DNA of 64,000 bases from Linnemannia schmuckeri (GCA_029449235.1 JANATG010000001.1:930001-994000), one strand, 5' to 3'; shown: positions 21,890 to 34,636, numbered from the stretch's first letter. Numbers and translations: made by a program. The notes: a model not told the origin generated them from the letters alone.

Positions 21890-23604
21890 TTACTCCTCGT
21901 CAGACTCCTCCTCAGAGTCGCTCTCGGCCTCGGCCAACCAGCGGAGGAAGGGCTCAACACGAGCACGGACATCCTTGGCCTCATCACGGCTGACATACTT
22001 CTTACTAGGCTTTTCACCCCACTTCAAGATGATCTCCTCCTCGACAATGTCGTTGTCGTAGAAAGCCTTCAAGACGTGAGGAGCCTTCAACATCAAGGTC
22101 TTGGAAGTGATCAAGACACGCTCCATACCTCCGAGCAAAGCCTTCTGGTCCTTCTCAGTGGTGACAAACTATTACAATCAAATTAAAATGAACCGACGTT
22201 AGTAATCGAGGTATTAACTGACCTCACACAACGTAGATGATACCAAAATATGAAGAAGAGCATACCTTGCGCAAGAGAGGGGTACGGGCCTTGATCTCAC
22301 GGGACATGTCGTCGGTAAAGATGCACTGGATCAGAACAGTGACAGCGCGGGACTTGCCAGTGATTCCGAGCTCCTCAGCCTTGGCGATAATCTCGGCATC
22401 AGTGGCCTTGGGATTCTCCTCTAAATAGATTCCAAAGAGCTCATAGGGGTTCTCGCCATCCTCCTCATCCTCATCGTCGTCCAAGGTCATCTGGGTCTTG
22501 ACGCTGCCCTCCAACTCTCTCATGCGAGCAGCGGCTCCCTCAGCCGAGGTGTCGACAGACCAGTCATCGCCTAAAGCAGACTTGAAGTTGTCGGCATCTG
22601 GGATAGCAGCAGCCTCCTCCTTGATCTTCTTGGTGAAGTCGTCATCCCGATCTTCCTCCTCTTCCTCCTCAGGAGTCGAGGCGCCGTTCTTCTTGCTCTT
22701 CTTATCAGCCTTGTCAGCCTTGCCCTTCTTTCCGTAGGCGTTGTTGACAGGGGGGTTCTTGACAATGTAGGTGGCCAACTTGTGGACGTTCTCACCCTTG
22801 TTGCGACGACCACAGGCGTTGCAGTACATCTGGATCAAGCCAGCCTTGTCAACGATGATATCCGTCTCGGGGTTACCGCACGAAGGGCAGAGGACGAACT
22901 TTTGGATGAATCCGTTCAACAACGTTTGCAACTTGGTAGCATCATGGGCACCGTTGACAATGTAGCGGTCGGTCTTTTCGTCAATCTTGACCTGAGCACC
23001 GAGCTCGCAACCAAAGTACTTGGTGGGGTCTAATTAGTATGAACATTCAAATAGCAGCGCGTATTAGTACCAATTCCCAGTTATTTACCCCCCAAATGGT
23101 TTCCTGCCAATGCCAAACAACGTTCGTCACGATCGACTTGTAGTCACCACCTACAGGCAGTGGGACGGCTGAGCGCACGAGCAATGTCGGCCATGTTGGG
23201 GATCACAGTCTTGATTCCGTTTCCCTTGCCCTCGATCTACGTAATAGGAAAAAGAGTAAGTTGCAAATACAAAGGGTGTGCTGATTAGTCAACTGGGTCA
23301 TAGGAGTGCAAAAAAAAACCTTCCCGCAGTAAAAAAAGAGCCATCGGCGCAGAAGAAAAACAACACGACATAGATCCGCTCATAGGTGCTTCATTTCAAA
23401 AAACTATAGCGCGAAGGAAAGAGAGCCCGTAAAGACCCGCAAAATACATGTGTGTACGCAAAAGAAAAATACAAAAGAGACTCGCTTCTGGCTCAGCGTG
23501 ACATAGAAAAAGCAAAGAGTGGGCTTTACCTTCGAGACCAGCTTGGGCATCTTGTAACGGTAGAAAGCATCGTCGCTTTGACCTCCGATGTTGAGATTAG
23601 CCAT
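21890..23604 (-). CDS. TIF5: Translation initiation factor eIF5
   Basis: Exons 23604-23530, 23236-23155, 23029-22266, 22168-21890; 399 aa. eIF5 is the GTPase-activating protein for eIF2 in the 43S complex. The N-terminal domain starts MANLNIGGQSDDAFYRYKMP, and Arg16 corresponds to the catalytic Arg15 of yeast eIF5. A C2-C2 zinc finger is visible (Cys100, Cys103, Cys122, Cys125). A Lys-rich and Glu-rich linker follows, then a C-terminal W2/HEAT domain (about 245-399) with the expected acidic-aromatic AA boxes and an acidic tail (ESDSEEESDEE). The zinc finger, GAP arginine and W2 domain together make the call firm. Confidence 0.97.
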
Positions 23605-26042
23605 GTTGGGTGGGTAGTTGAAGTTGGTTGAAAGATGGGAGTTAAGATATAGTGGTGTCGAGTCTTCTGGCGAGGATACGAGTACCTGGTGAATGCGACG
23701 TTTTGGGCAAAAGGGGTGGGGGGTGAAAGGTGTTGAAAGAGAGGTTCAATAAGGTCGAACAGAGACAATAGTTGTATGGTCTTTCAGGAAGAGACAACTA
23801 AGATGTGGTTTTTTCTAAAAGAGTGAGGCGAATCAGTGATTGCTGGGTGGAAACAAGGCATAAGAATGCTTGGGGTTGGGAAGGAGCGGGAGGGGGTTGT
23901 TTTTTCTGTCAAGAGAAAAGAGTGAGAAGGAAGAGGAAGCGGTGAGTGGGGGTTGCTGTGCTTTTGATGTGGACTGGTGTGTGGGGCAGCGTGTGTTGTG
24001 GATGGTTTGTTGGAGTAGAAAAGGAAAAGGGAAAAAAAAAAAAAGCCGTCCTTGAATGGGTTGACTTGAGACGGGAGAAAACAACGGTGGCTTAGCCATA
24101 AATGGCCCCTTAACATCCTCTACCCAAAGAAGGCATTTTGAGTGTCTGGGGTAATAGTGTGCTGCAGCTCTGCCATGTGTCAGTTGGAGCTCCACAGTGG
24201 GATGTTCTGCATGCTCTCTCTCTTTGCGCGGCATCCTCTGAGCAATATTGTCCCGATATGACTGAGTGCGGATGAAGTACAATTGTCGCCCCAATGCATG
24301 AAATGGAGGCAGCAAAGGCTTTCCTATCTGATAATTGACATTAATATGACAAGGATAACATAAATAAGCCCTTTCAATTGGAAATTTGCATCAAGCTCCC
24401 AGACATGATGAATCACAAACGAAATATCAGCTAAGGCTCAATTACAATAGTAAAAACAGCAGACGCGTTTTTTAAATGCGAACAAAGAGGGCTGCGGCAC
24501 GAAGAAAATCAGCGACGTCCGCTTGATATTTGGTGGCCAAAAAAAACCCAAATACAACAAAACACACAAATACCAAAAGCGCCGTTCTACTCTTAGTGTA
24601 TACAGCATTGTCCGCTCTTCTCTCAGTTGTACATAGACCCATTTACATGCTGCGGCAATGTTGGGCTATGCGTGCCTGAGTGTTTTGTATGCTTGCTACA
24701 GTCGTCTGCACGTCGATTGTTGAGTCTAACTCATGGGTAAAGCATGCACAAAATGTTGGTGGATGAACTGTATCCACGAGGACGAGCCTTGTCGACTCAA
24801 ACGCCGCGTGTTTTTAACGGGAGAGGGCTCTCTTTTGTTGGCTTGTCTATTATTTTATGCTTTTGCTTGTTTGTTTGTGGGAATACAGAGCGAGTTTGCA
24901 AGCACACTAGGTTTCGTCAGAATGGACAAGGGTTGGAAGTTAAAAGTGAATCAAAAGAGAACGAATATATGTCATATTTTTCCATGTCCTTCGAGAACAG
25001 ATTGCTGTAAACTGCAGTCCTCGTCTCTATCTCTACCGTCTATCTTTTTTTCTTTTCCTGACCTTTTTTTGTTTAGTTGCGAGCCCATTGACTGTTGACC
25101 AACGAAATGTCGTTTGCCATCCTCGATATAAAAAACCACAACGTTCTTTTCTGTTGTGATGGATGTACCATGTATCTACTCCTCGCCCTTTCGAAACTTC
25201 GGTTTTTATCGCCATTCCCATCTCTTTCATCAACCTTTCCGCTGTCTCTTACCGACGTTTTTCTACTCTTCTTCTCATTCCCTGCTTTTTTCTTTTCTTT
25301 TTTTATTCTTTACGATGGTCAATTGAGAGCACCAGTTGTTAGCAAATGGCCAGGAGGGGGAGACAATGGACGAATGAGAACGGCTAATATCCAATTCAAT
25401 TTAAATTGTGGACCGCAGCGGTCGTTGTGGCAGTGGCAAGAAGAGCAGGGGAACCCCCGAATTGATAGCGGCGTGTCTGTGTTTGTCTATTATATATATT
25501 TTAAAGTCCGCACTAGCGGGTCGACAGAGAGGACACAAAAAAAGGGAGGGAGGAGCAGCAAACAAAAGAAGGGGGTAGGAGCAGCAAACAAAAAAAGAAA
25601 ACGATATTACCAAGAAAAAAGCAAGGCAAGAGAGATGAAATTGCCGAGGAAGGAAAGAAACGACAGATGGTGCTTTTGTCTGTGTGAGAGCAATGCAGGC
25701 TGCCCTCTAGGAAAAGTATGTCCGTCTATGTATCTCTCGCTTATTTTGCTTACTCTCTGTGCTTTCTCTTCGTTGTTGCCACCACTCAGATCAGAGGTGT
25801 TTGTCTACTCACATTGTTGGGGTCCTGCGGAACAAAGACCTACTGTGAAGTTGCAGGGTATAAAAGTCCCCACGTTCATTCCAGTTGTCATTTTTTTCTT
25901 TCTGTTTTTTCTGCTTTTTCTGTTTTTTCTGTTTTTTTGTACTTGTTTTCCTCTCCTCACTCATCCTCCTTCCCGCCTTCCGACCTATACCCACCCTCCT
26001 TCTTCCTCCTTCCCTATCCTCCATACCCTTCACATCCTCCTA
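23605..26042. other. Intergenic, 2.4 kb, divergent eIF5 / Cys-rich gene
   Basis: No supported gene. Short T/C-rich block with repeated TTTTTTCTG units at 25893-25937 and a TATA box at 25859 belong to the plus-strand gene. A long open frame that runs into the Cys-rich gene from 25095 is rejected because the signal-peptide Met is at 26043. Confidence 0.5.
25859..25866 (+). promoter_or_regulatory. TATAAAAG box of the Cys-rich surface protein gene
   Basis: Consensus TATAAAAG 184 bp before the ATG at 26043, followed by a pyrimidine-rich leader. Confidence 0.55.
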
Positions 26043-27208
26043 ATGCGTTCATTCACCAAAGTCGCCTCATTTCTCGCTGTCGCCGTCGCAGCCTTGGCTA
26101 TCCTGGCTCCCTCCTCAGTCCAGGCTCAGGAGGGTGTCACCCACTACGACAAGAGGTCTAAGGCCGCCAACCCTTTCAAGGTCCCTGGATACAACCCTCT
26201 CATGATGCTGGCCGAGGGTCCTTACCCATCTGCTGATGCTGGTCTTGAGAAGAGAGCCATCGGAACCTGCGACCCTGGCTACAGTGTTTGCACGTAAGTT
26301 AAGATAAAAAACCTAGGTAGAGGTGGTGTCAACTGTCGCAATTATCTCGTGCATGAATTGACCTTTCGATTATCTTTTTTCCTTCAATTCCCTATATACT
26401 TTTAGTGCTGCTGGTGGATACTGCTGCCCCACTGGATCCCGCTGCTCTCCTGAATCCCGTCTTTGCTGCGACAACAAAGCCCCTTATATTTGCGGCTTTG
26501 GTACTAAGTGCTGCCCTGTAAGTCCACCCTTTTCACGATCCTCGTTCACCTCCTCAATCCCAAGTCCTTCCAAATACTGGCGTCTTATTTTTCACCCAGC
26601 TGGGCGAAACGCCGCGTAGAAACTCATTGACATATACCATCTCCTTTCTTTGTTTATAGTACAACAGCTGTACTGTCGGTGGAGGCTGCGGTTGCCCTGT
26701 CGGCCAAACTAAGTGCGGAACTGACTGCTGCTCCAACGGATGTGACAAGACCGGCCAGTACTGTGCCTGCGAGCCTGATATGCCCGTTGACTGTGGTGGT
26801 AAGTCTCTTTTCCCTCTTTCCTTCCTTCTCGTTTCCATCCCTGATCTCCTTCTCCTGCTCACATTATTCCCAGTTTGCATATCTCTCTATCAATGAAAGG
26901 CTTTGACATCGTGAACACAATCAAAGACGCCAACAGCAAACAAACAAATCCCATTCACATCGACTTCACAACGCCATGTCCTCAACACTGACATACTTGA
27001 TTTTTTTTAAATAGGAATCTACTGCTGCTCGAGAGGTGCGTCATGCAGTGCTGGAAGCACCTGCTCCAGCACTACCACCACCAGCCGCTCTGGAACCTTT
27101 CCCACCAACGTCGCTATTGGCGGTGGCCGAAGCGCTGGCTCAGTACACCAGGCCTCTGCTCCCTTTGCTGCCGTCATGGCTGCCGCCGCTATCGTCTTTG
27201 GCGCATAA
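26043..27208 (+). CDS. Cysteine-rich, probably GPI-anchored secreted protein
   Basis: Exons 26043-26293, 26406-26517, 26660-26798, 27015-27208; 231 aa. A signal peptide (about 1-28, SSVQA) is followed by a pro-like region ending in a Kex2-type Lys-Arg at 70-71 (GLEKR). The mature part (about 72-185) holds 24 Cys, including many CC pairs (GGYCCP, LCCDN, KCCPYN, TDCCSNGC, YCCSRG), in a granulin-like or chitin-binding-like spacing that I cannot assign to a named family. A Ser/Thr-rich stretch and a hydrophobic C-terminus (AAVMAAAAIVFGA) indicate a GPI anchor. It probably faces the cell wall or extracellular space. Convergent with a chitinase. Confidence 0.85.
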
Positions 27209-27721
27209 TCTGGCAATAAGGGGCACAGTTTATGGAAGCTTTTTTTGTTTCTTGGCTTTCTTGATGGATAAAAAAGTAAAAACGCATGTATCTTTTGTTT
27301 AGGATGATTGTTCATAGTACTTATTAAAAACCCACGAGCCATTTTTTTTTGAGACATCTTTATTCGGCATCCTTTTTTTCTGCTATGCGACCAATTGAAA
27401 GGAGAGTGAGAAGGAAGAACAGCTGTTAATGTTGCGTCCTACAGAAGGGAAAAGGCATAAACTGAATGATGGCTTTCATTGTCCTTTTGTATTAGCAATC
27501 AAATGGAAAAAGGGCGCCAAAAGTGTTTTAATGAGAAAGGGTCGCCCAGCGACGTAAAGTTTTTTTTTATTGATGTATAGAAAGGGCGGTATATCTTTGA
27601 ATGTTCGTTGCCGCAGGCAAGGAAAAATGATAGTAGTTGTACAGAAATTGTATGTATAAGGATAATGAGTTCCAGCTCAATGGCGAGAGTGCTACAAGAA
27701 AAATCCTCGGCTTAGGAGAAT
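27209..27721. other. Convergent intergenic gap, Cys-rich gene / chitinase
   Basis: About 510 bp of 3' flank sequence; no gene seen. Confidence 0.5.
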
Positions 27722-29463
27722 TTAGCAGGCACCGCCATCCTTCCAGACACCCCAGGTGTTGCCAACGGTGGGGGTCTCGTTCTGGGTCCACCAGGAGTTG
27801 GTGAAGAGGTGGCCGGAATAGGTGACCTTGGTACCAGCGGTGGCGTAGACGGTGGCACTGTTCCAGGCGGCAACACCGGAGCAGATACCGGTGGGAGGGG
27901 TGGTGACGACGGGGCCCGAGGAGGTGGTGGTAGTGACGGGAACCGAAGTGGTGGCGGTGGGGGTAGGGACGGTGGTGACGACGGGGCAGTTGGAGGTGCA
28001 GTGGATGTTCTGGAGGACGTTGATCAGCTCGTTGTTGTAATCGTACGACATGTCCCAGAGCATGACTCCCCTGACGCCGGCGTTCTTGGCATAGTTGACC
28101 TTGATGGTCAAGGACTGGGGATCATCGTAGGAGATGAAGGTGTTGGCAGCAGTGCCATACAACCAGGGGGTCTGGGTGGCATCGTCCCAGTAGCGGGTCC
28201 AGCCGGTAGTGGGGCTAGTAACTCCTCCGGTCAAGATGTTGCCACGGAGCTCCTTCCACTTCCACATGCCAGAGTAGACCGATCCTTCGTTGCAGAAAAA
28301 GTTGATGTCGTTGCGGTCAGCTGGGCCTCCCTTGGGGGTGACGTTGGTCTTGTTGACGTACATTGAGATGGGGTTCTGGGTGTTCATGTTGACCGTGGTA
28401 GTGACCGAGCGACCGTAGAAGGCAGTGCCGACGACAATCTTGGAGAGGGGGAAGCCGGCGTTAGACCAGGCTTCAATACCCTGGGTGAACGAGAACTGAT
28501 CGGCCTTGCCAACGGGTCCGTTGTTGAAGGGGGCGTTGGGGCCGGTGGTGGCGCTCCAGGAGCCCATGATATCGTAAGCCATAATGGCGACCCAGTCGAA
28601 GTAGGCGGCAAAGGCGGAGACATCAGCCATGGGCTTGCCGTCGGTGCCATCGAAGGGCTGGACGCGGACAGCGGCGGTCAAAAGCTTGCGGTTATTGGGG
28701 AACTCCAAGTCGAGCTGGGCACGGAGCTCGCGGAGAAGGACGAGGTAGTTGGCAGAGTCGTTGGGCGAAACGGTGTTGCAGATAGCACCGGGACGGCCGG
28801 GGTACTCCCAGTCGAGATCGATACCGTGCATGTTCCAGCCATCGGGGGTGTCGGCGTAGTCAGGGAGGGTGTTGTTGCGGACAAAGACCATGGCGTTGTT
28901 GATGAAGGTCTTGCGGAGACCGGCATCGGCAGCAATGGTCGAGAGGGTCTGAGAACCGGTCCAGCCTCCGATGGACATCAGAATTGGAACACCATACTCG
29001 TTACCGCGCTTGACGAGAGCCTTGATGTTGTTTCCGTCGTAGTAGCGGTCAAAGAAGATGTCGGTGGGCTTGGCGTTGCGCTTGGCAGTGACACCGAAAC
29101 CACTATTGAAAGGGGAAGGGTGAAGAATGTATTTTGTGGGTTAGAACTCGTTCCTTGATTTGCTCATGGGAAATGGGAGGACAGAGAAATGCGATGTCCG
29201 AGCGCATAAACTGAAAGGATAAAAAATGTCGAGTGGCCAATGTGTGTACAAGAGTACAGGAGTCGGAGTATACAGGATGGAAGAGATACTTACTAGTTGA
29301 TGTGGGTGTACTTGGTCATGTCGAGGGACGCGACGGGGACATCACCCCATGGGACCCAGTATCCGAGGACGACGTTGGGCTTGGCAGCGCGCTTGACAGG
29401 GGCGGGGGCAGCCGAGGCGACTGCGATGGCTGTGGCAGCCAATGCGAGGAGTGAGATTCTCAT
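27722..29463 (-). CDS. Secreted GH18 chitinase with C-terminal CBM5/12
   Basis: Exons 29463-29294 and 29102-27722; 516 aa. It hydrolyses chitin outside the cell. A signal peptide (about 1-18) precedes the GH18 barrel, which starts at VVLGYWVPWGD. SIGGW is at about 100-104 and the active-site motif is HGIDLDWEYPG, with Asp152, Asp154 and catalytic acid Glu156; the first position, normally Asp, is His149. MAYDIMGSW and the late VMLWDMSYD strand are present. A Thr/Pro-rich linker (about 425-460) leads to a CBM5/12-like module (about 462-516, AAWNSATVY, WWTQNETP, WGVWKDGGAC). Cys residues bracket the module. A TATAAAAG box lies 138 bp upstream. Confidence 0.96.
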
Positions 29464-29600
29464 GTTTGGAAGAAGGGGGTTGGGATTTAAGGAGGTGTGG
29501 AGAAAGGAAGGAGAGAGAAGATAGTGAGGAGAGGATGAGAGAAGTAGATGAGGATGAGGATGAAGAAGAAGAAGAAGAATTTGAGGGGAAAGTTCGGACG

Positions 29601-29608
29601 CTTTTATA
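29601..29608 (-). promoter_or_regulatory. TATAAAAG box of the chitinase gene
   Basis: TATAAAAG on the minus strand, 138 bp upstream of the chitinase ATG. Confidence 0.6.
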
Positions 29609-32493
29609 ATGTTTTTTTCTGGGTCCTTGATGTCGAGGAGGATGCGGGAGCAGGAGTTATGAGAGTGAAGATGAGGGATAGAAATCGGTTATTCCTTTGG
29701 AGCAAGCAGAAGTAACAAGGGAAAGGTTATGACTAAGTGAATGGGTGAGTGAGTGACTTGAAGTGAGTGGACGGAAGGATATTCTATTCAATGAGTGGAG
29801 TAAAGAAGAGAAAAATGCCTTCAGGGGTTATTGTTCGATCATACTGGGTTTCGTGTGTATGGAGGGAGGAGAGGCGAAAGCCACGACCGATGTGGAATCG
29901 ATTCAGAGCAAGGTGGAATAGACGCGCGCGGACGCTATTCAATGGACGGTCATTGAAGGAACCCATGCCACCTTTACAATAAGCCTGCAAGTGTCCTTTC
30001 AGTTCAAGTGTACTTACCCTGCTCTGCAATGGCTCCAATCAGTGTGTTTTATCGGATGGTTTCTTTTTGTTGTTGTCTGCCAATGACATGTATTGTTTTC
30101 TTTCTGCTTGCTGCATAGAGCTGATTATCAGCGTACGCATACACAGACCCACGCAAGCTCCTTCCACCAGAATGGACAAGTCTCCGTGGGTAAACAAGAG
30201 ACAAGGTTTTGTTTTATCGCCAATGGAGAACACTCTTGGGGTGTTGATTTGGGTGTAAAGTGGATGTTAGTGAACAGAGTAAAAATTGTGAGCAAAAGCA
30301 GGGTCTCGACAAGGATAGAGAGAGGACACAAGGGCCCTGATTATGCAGCCTTGTCATCCCCTCATCCCTTCACTCTCCTACAACTCTCTTTGATCGATTG
30401 AAATTCTACTGGGCAAAAGCGGGAACCCATTGTTGTCTGATTGTTTGTTTTATTATCGACTTTTTCACGTCTGTATTGAATACCGAGACAAATAATATCG
30501 CCCATGTTAATATCATATAAATCATCCCTTGCATGCATTTAATGTGAGCTCTATAGGAGATGGAGATGGAAAAGGGTAATGTGATCCATTTTCCCGTGGG
30601 TCAAGTTTGCCAGCCCATGGCTCTCTCTTTCCTCATGGTTTGTTTACCAATTGACGCATTTTTTTTTGTTTCTATTCGTTTGTGTATTGTCACGCCCCAT
30701 CCAGTTCTATTTCCTTTCTCTTTCATTGACATTTTTGGTCTTGAACGCGTTCAAAGCGATAAAAACAACACAAAGTATGCAACAGGGTGTATGTTTACTG
30801 CCGTCTGAGTAAGGACAGTAAACACGACGTAGACACGAAGCTAACCCTAATCAGCGCATAATCTCGAAAGCTTGATTGTCTACTGACCATTCTGATTGGA
30901 AGGAGGGCTCTTTTACTTTTTTCACCCCACGGGTTTGTGATTTTTTGTGCATGCTTTTTGCTTGCCCATGGGGGCAATCAAGTCCTGACAGGATATAGTT
31001 TTGGCCCTTTTTGCCAGACCCTGACCTCTCTCTTGTCTTATTCAGCAAATAGAGCAGACAGCGCCATCCTTCCTCATCTTCCCTCTTCGTCTACTCTCGC
31101 TGCACTTCATCTCCCACCCGCGTTCCCATCATCAGTCCCCATCATCCAACTGGGATATTTTTTTTTCTTTCCGGGTGGTCATTAAAATTACTATGCATAA
31201 TCGATAAAGTGAACATGGCGCTCCTTTCTCCCTAGCTACTTACCAGACCTATAGGCGTGCGAAAAAGCCCTAACCGGCGCCCATCAATAGATTATTTTAC
31301 GCCGAGTAACCTAAAAAGGTCATACGACTTCTTTGAGAACTATAACTTCCATCCGAATAGCTTTTTTGCTTTGAAGTTCAGAATAGCTGAACCGAACCAA
31401 CTCACCGCATCTGGGCCTTGAAGTGGGTCGTGGTTGATGTCCAACGAATTATTATCCCAATCCAATGGAATAGCCTTTCTCGAAAAAAAAAACGAAACTG
31501 AAAAACTCGCATGCCACTTCATCACCGTCTCCGTCTAGCCTTGCCTTTTTGTCTGGCGTCGGTTTGACCAATGCCGTGACCTTTCTGTATCGCGCTTGGT
31601 CGCTTTCCCTTCACTCGCCCGCTCGTTCCTCTTTTCATTCTCGACTTCTTGATCAAGATTATGCCGCCTTTCTCGCTATCAGTAAGTTATCGCAAAACAA
31701 AGGACTATTATCAGTCTGTAAACAAAATGCAAACTACCTCGAGCCTCCTTCTTCCTCCTCCGTTCTGCAATCCATTTTCATCCTCTTTCTCCATCTTTTT
31801 TCTCATCATCGTTATCAAACTGTAAACAAATACATAATTTCGGTATACCCCATGTCCCATGCTAGTTCGTTCGTTAATTATCAAGGTACCATCGTAATTA
31901 GGGGGTGAAGGGGAGGATTGTTGAAGGGCAGGGGGTGAATGAAGGTAGGAGAAAGGTTGGAAGGATGAGAAGGGAAAGGGACGAAGACAGAGGGCAGGGG
32001 AGAGATGCAAGGAGAGGAAGGAGAGGAGGGAGGCAGGTTAACAACAACAACAAAACGGACCCACGTTAAAGTTTGGGTCCAGGGGATGGATTGAAGTGGT
32101 GAGATGATTTTGATAAAATGCGTTGCGATCAAAAAACAACGGCAAAAAGCAAACAAAAAAAAACAAATAAGGAAGAGGGCTCTTGAACCGGACTAGCCCT
32201 TTGTGTCCTTTCCCGTTTAATGGTATTGAGTGGTGAGAGAGTAAGGTTTGTTCAGTCTCTAGAAATAATTGTTGTTGAGACAGCAGATATGCTTGTTATT
32301 ACAGTATGTCTTCTAACCCGATTGACGTAAAAGTAGCCCATCAGTACTGATGGTACTGATGCCGTTCCTGGATTAATATGAAATGATTATAAAACCTATA
32401 AGCTAACGACTGATTTCATTACTGATCTTGTTCCTGAATTATCGCCAATGGAATGAATGAATGCCTGAAGAAGCTACAACCCTATCCTGCCCT

Positions 32494-32495
<2 letters not shown>

Positions 32496-32530
<35 letters not shown>
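32496..32530. repeat. Poly(T) run, 35 nt
   Basis: Uninterrupted T run in the intergenic region. Confidence 0.9.
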
Positions 32531-32537
<7 letters not shown>

Positions 32538-33374
32538 TGCATGCATTCGTCAAATCACGAATGGTCCGGCTTTTTGAACACTCTTTCTCCCCATTCTCTC
32601 TCTTTCTCTCTCGTGATCATTCAAACAAAAGCTCTTTTTATCTCACCTAATCGGCCAATCATCGCGCTTGCCAAACATGCGCCTCCCTTTTCTCTTTTTT
32701 TTTTTTTCTCTCTCTCTTCCGTCTCTCTGTCTCTTTTTCAATATCTATCTTTTTATTCTCGTACTATCTTCATTCTCATCAACAAGAATGGAATGAATAA
32801 ACAGTTAATACCCTGCATATATATTTTGCAATATCAGTGAAAGAACGAGACCCTGGACCATTAGATAAAACAAACATCTACTACAAAAACAACAACAAAA
32901 AACAGTAGATTATGGCCGATTAACCGCATCGCGGGCGAAAACAATAACAACAAACAAATACACAAACACGCAAGCAAAATCACAGACAAACAAGAGCAAC
33001 CATCATCGCTGGGAGGAGGAAGGGGGGGGGATGGAGTTTTTCTCGGAGACAAGGGAGGCAAAGGCAGCAGTCAACAGATAGCAAAAAATAGAACGACAAG
33101 AAGGGTCCTTTCTCCTGGTTTGTAATCGGGATCGCGATCAAAATACGATAATAAAAGAAAAAACTATCCGTGTTCGTTTTCTATACCCGTTTTTTATTCT
33201 CCATTACCATGTGTTTATCGTCGAAGTCTCAAATCGCGGAAAATCCGTGCATGCTTTTTCTATTTCTACTATTATCACTATCGATCAAGGACGTGTTCAT
33301 GCAGGCCTTTTTTTTTTACTTCATGTAATGTACCAAAAAAAAGCCTACCCAACCTGGAGGTGTACAAAACAAAA

Positions 33375-34636
33375 CTACCAACTATCGGCTCCAACCTGAT
33401 CATCGCCCGCCAAGACCAAAACCGTGCCATCCTTGTACTCCTCAATTCCAAAGTACCTTGGAAAAAGTGTGCCTGCTCTTCATCATCTCTCGCTAGACCT
33501 ACCTCCACTCCTCCTCCTTCCTCGTTGTTCTCCTCGTGGTAATACCCAGGACCATCAGAGCCAGCACGCTGAACTGTCAGCTTCAACTCCTGCATCGAAA
33601 CCTGTCCTATCAACTCAGTCGCCCCACCGTCACCATCGCCACTGGCAGCAATAGCATCGTCGTGACGGATAGGGCGGAGAAGGGGCATGGTTGCACGGGG
33701 TTCGGGAGGACTGCTTGAGGTAGGCGATCGGGACATGTAATAATGGATTTGCATCAGCTCAGCGAATGAAGCCTCTTTCTCCAAAAAAGTATAGTAAGGG
33801 AACCAAACCTGCGAGTTGTTGCCCATTCGAACAGACAAGTTCCAACGAATGGTATCGTCGTAGTTGCTGTAGTCGTTGTTGTCATTGACGCTGGGGATAG
33901 TGCTTCGGCGGTGGCGAGAGATTCGGAATTGCTTGCCCATCACCCCACGGCCTTGAGAGGTCTTGAGGTTGAGAGCGTCTTCAGAGTCCTCGGAGAGGAG
34001 CTCGATTGGGTCGAGTAGAGAGTATTTGGCGAGACCAACATCCACCAAATAGCGTTTTCCAAGGACCGGATTAGAGTCACTCGACAAAGACGGCAACGAC
34101 GGGATTCCAACAAGCAGCATCTGATGAGTCTCCCAACCCGAAGCGTCCACACCCTTAAACGACTCCAACTCACGAACTTCCTCCTCCGAAAACCCGCCCT
34201 CGCTAGTCTCTTTCTTCAAACGTTCCAAGGTACGGTCATAATCAAAGATAACCTTGGCCCTGGCATGGACAACCTCAAACCCAAGGGCATGTAGAACCTC
34301 GCCCAGGAGAATATTAAGTTCCAAACAATACCCGCCTCGACGATCGACCACCAGTTTTTGGAAGAGATCCTCGGTCGCGAGACCAAACGGGGGTGACAGG
34401 AACTCTGGCTTCTTCTTGAGAGGCCGGGTGTTGTTATCGACATCGTGAGTAACTGGTGACTGGATGACGGTGACGACCGGGCGCCAGTGGAGGGAGAGGT
34501 CCTCGTAAGGGATACACACCAGCTGTTGGCCCTGGATCTGTCGGAGAAGGTTCAGGGATGGGTTTGTAACATGGGCGGTTTGATAATCGAACCCGATCCT
34601 CCTGAAGTAGAGCGACAAATGTTCTTCAGTAAGCAT
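33375..34636 (-). CDS. Arylamine N-acetyltransferase, apparent frameshift near C-terminus
   Basis: Transfers acetyl from acetyl-CoA to arylamines and related amines via a Cys-His-Asp triad; all three are visible: Cys104 (RRGGYCLELN), His171 (GWETHQMLLV) and Asp199 (RYLVDVGL). The intronless frame starting at 34636 is NAT-like up to Gln393 (AHFFQ, codon at 33460-33458). One base out of frame, the sequence continues as YFGIEEYKDGTVLVL and stops at 33377-33375. This tail resembles the YFGI end of NAT enzymes. The unshifted frame instead runs to 33278 with about 60 basic, unrelated residues. The enzyme is longer than typical NATs (about 280 aa) because of inserts at 60-80 and 225-260 and a Ser/Pro/acid-rich one at about 300-390. 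TATA box 117 bp upstream. Confidence 0.87.

Larger units (their letters stand above)
29464..33374. other. Intergenic, 3.9 kb, gene-poor
   Basis: Between the chitinase promoter and the 3' end of the N-acetyltransferase gene. Contains a GAA/GAT-rich tract (29530-29580) in the chitinase leader, its TATA box, and a 35-T run at 32496. All open frames are short and lack protein-like composition or matched splice sites. Confidence 0.5.

Noticed and set aside
24733..25098. Frame starting MGKACTKCWWMNCIHEDEPC
   Set aside because: Initial Cys-rich look, but no conserved pattern, no start context, and the rest is random hydrophobic sequence.
25095..26297. 400-codon open frame on the plus strand
   Set aside because: Only its last part is coding. 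The first 316 codons are low-complexity F/L/S/K-rich sequence, and the true signal-peptide Met is at 26043 downstream of a TATA box.
27809..28366. Gly/Asp-rich antisense frame
   Set aside because: Antisense shadow of the chitinase linker and CBM region, created by codon bias.
32453..32650. Open frame across the 35-T run
   Set aside because: Openness is caused by poly-Phe from the homopolymer.
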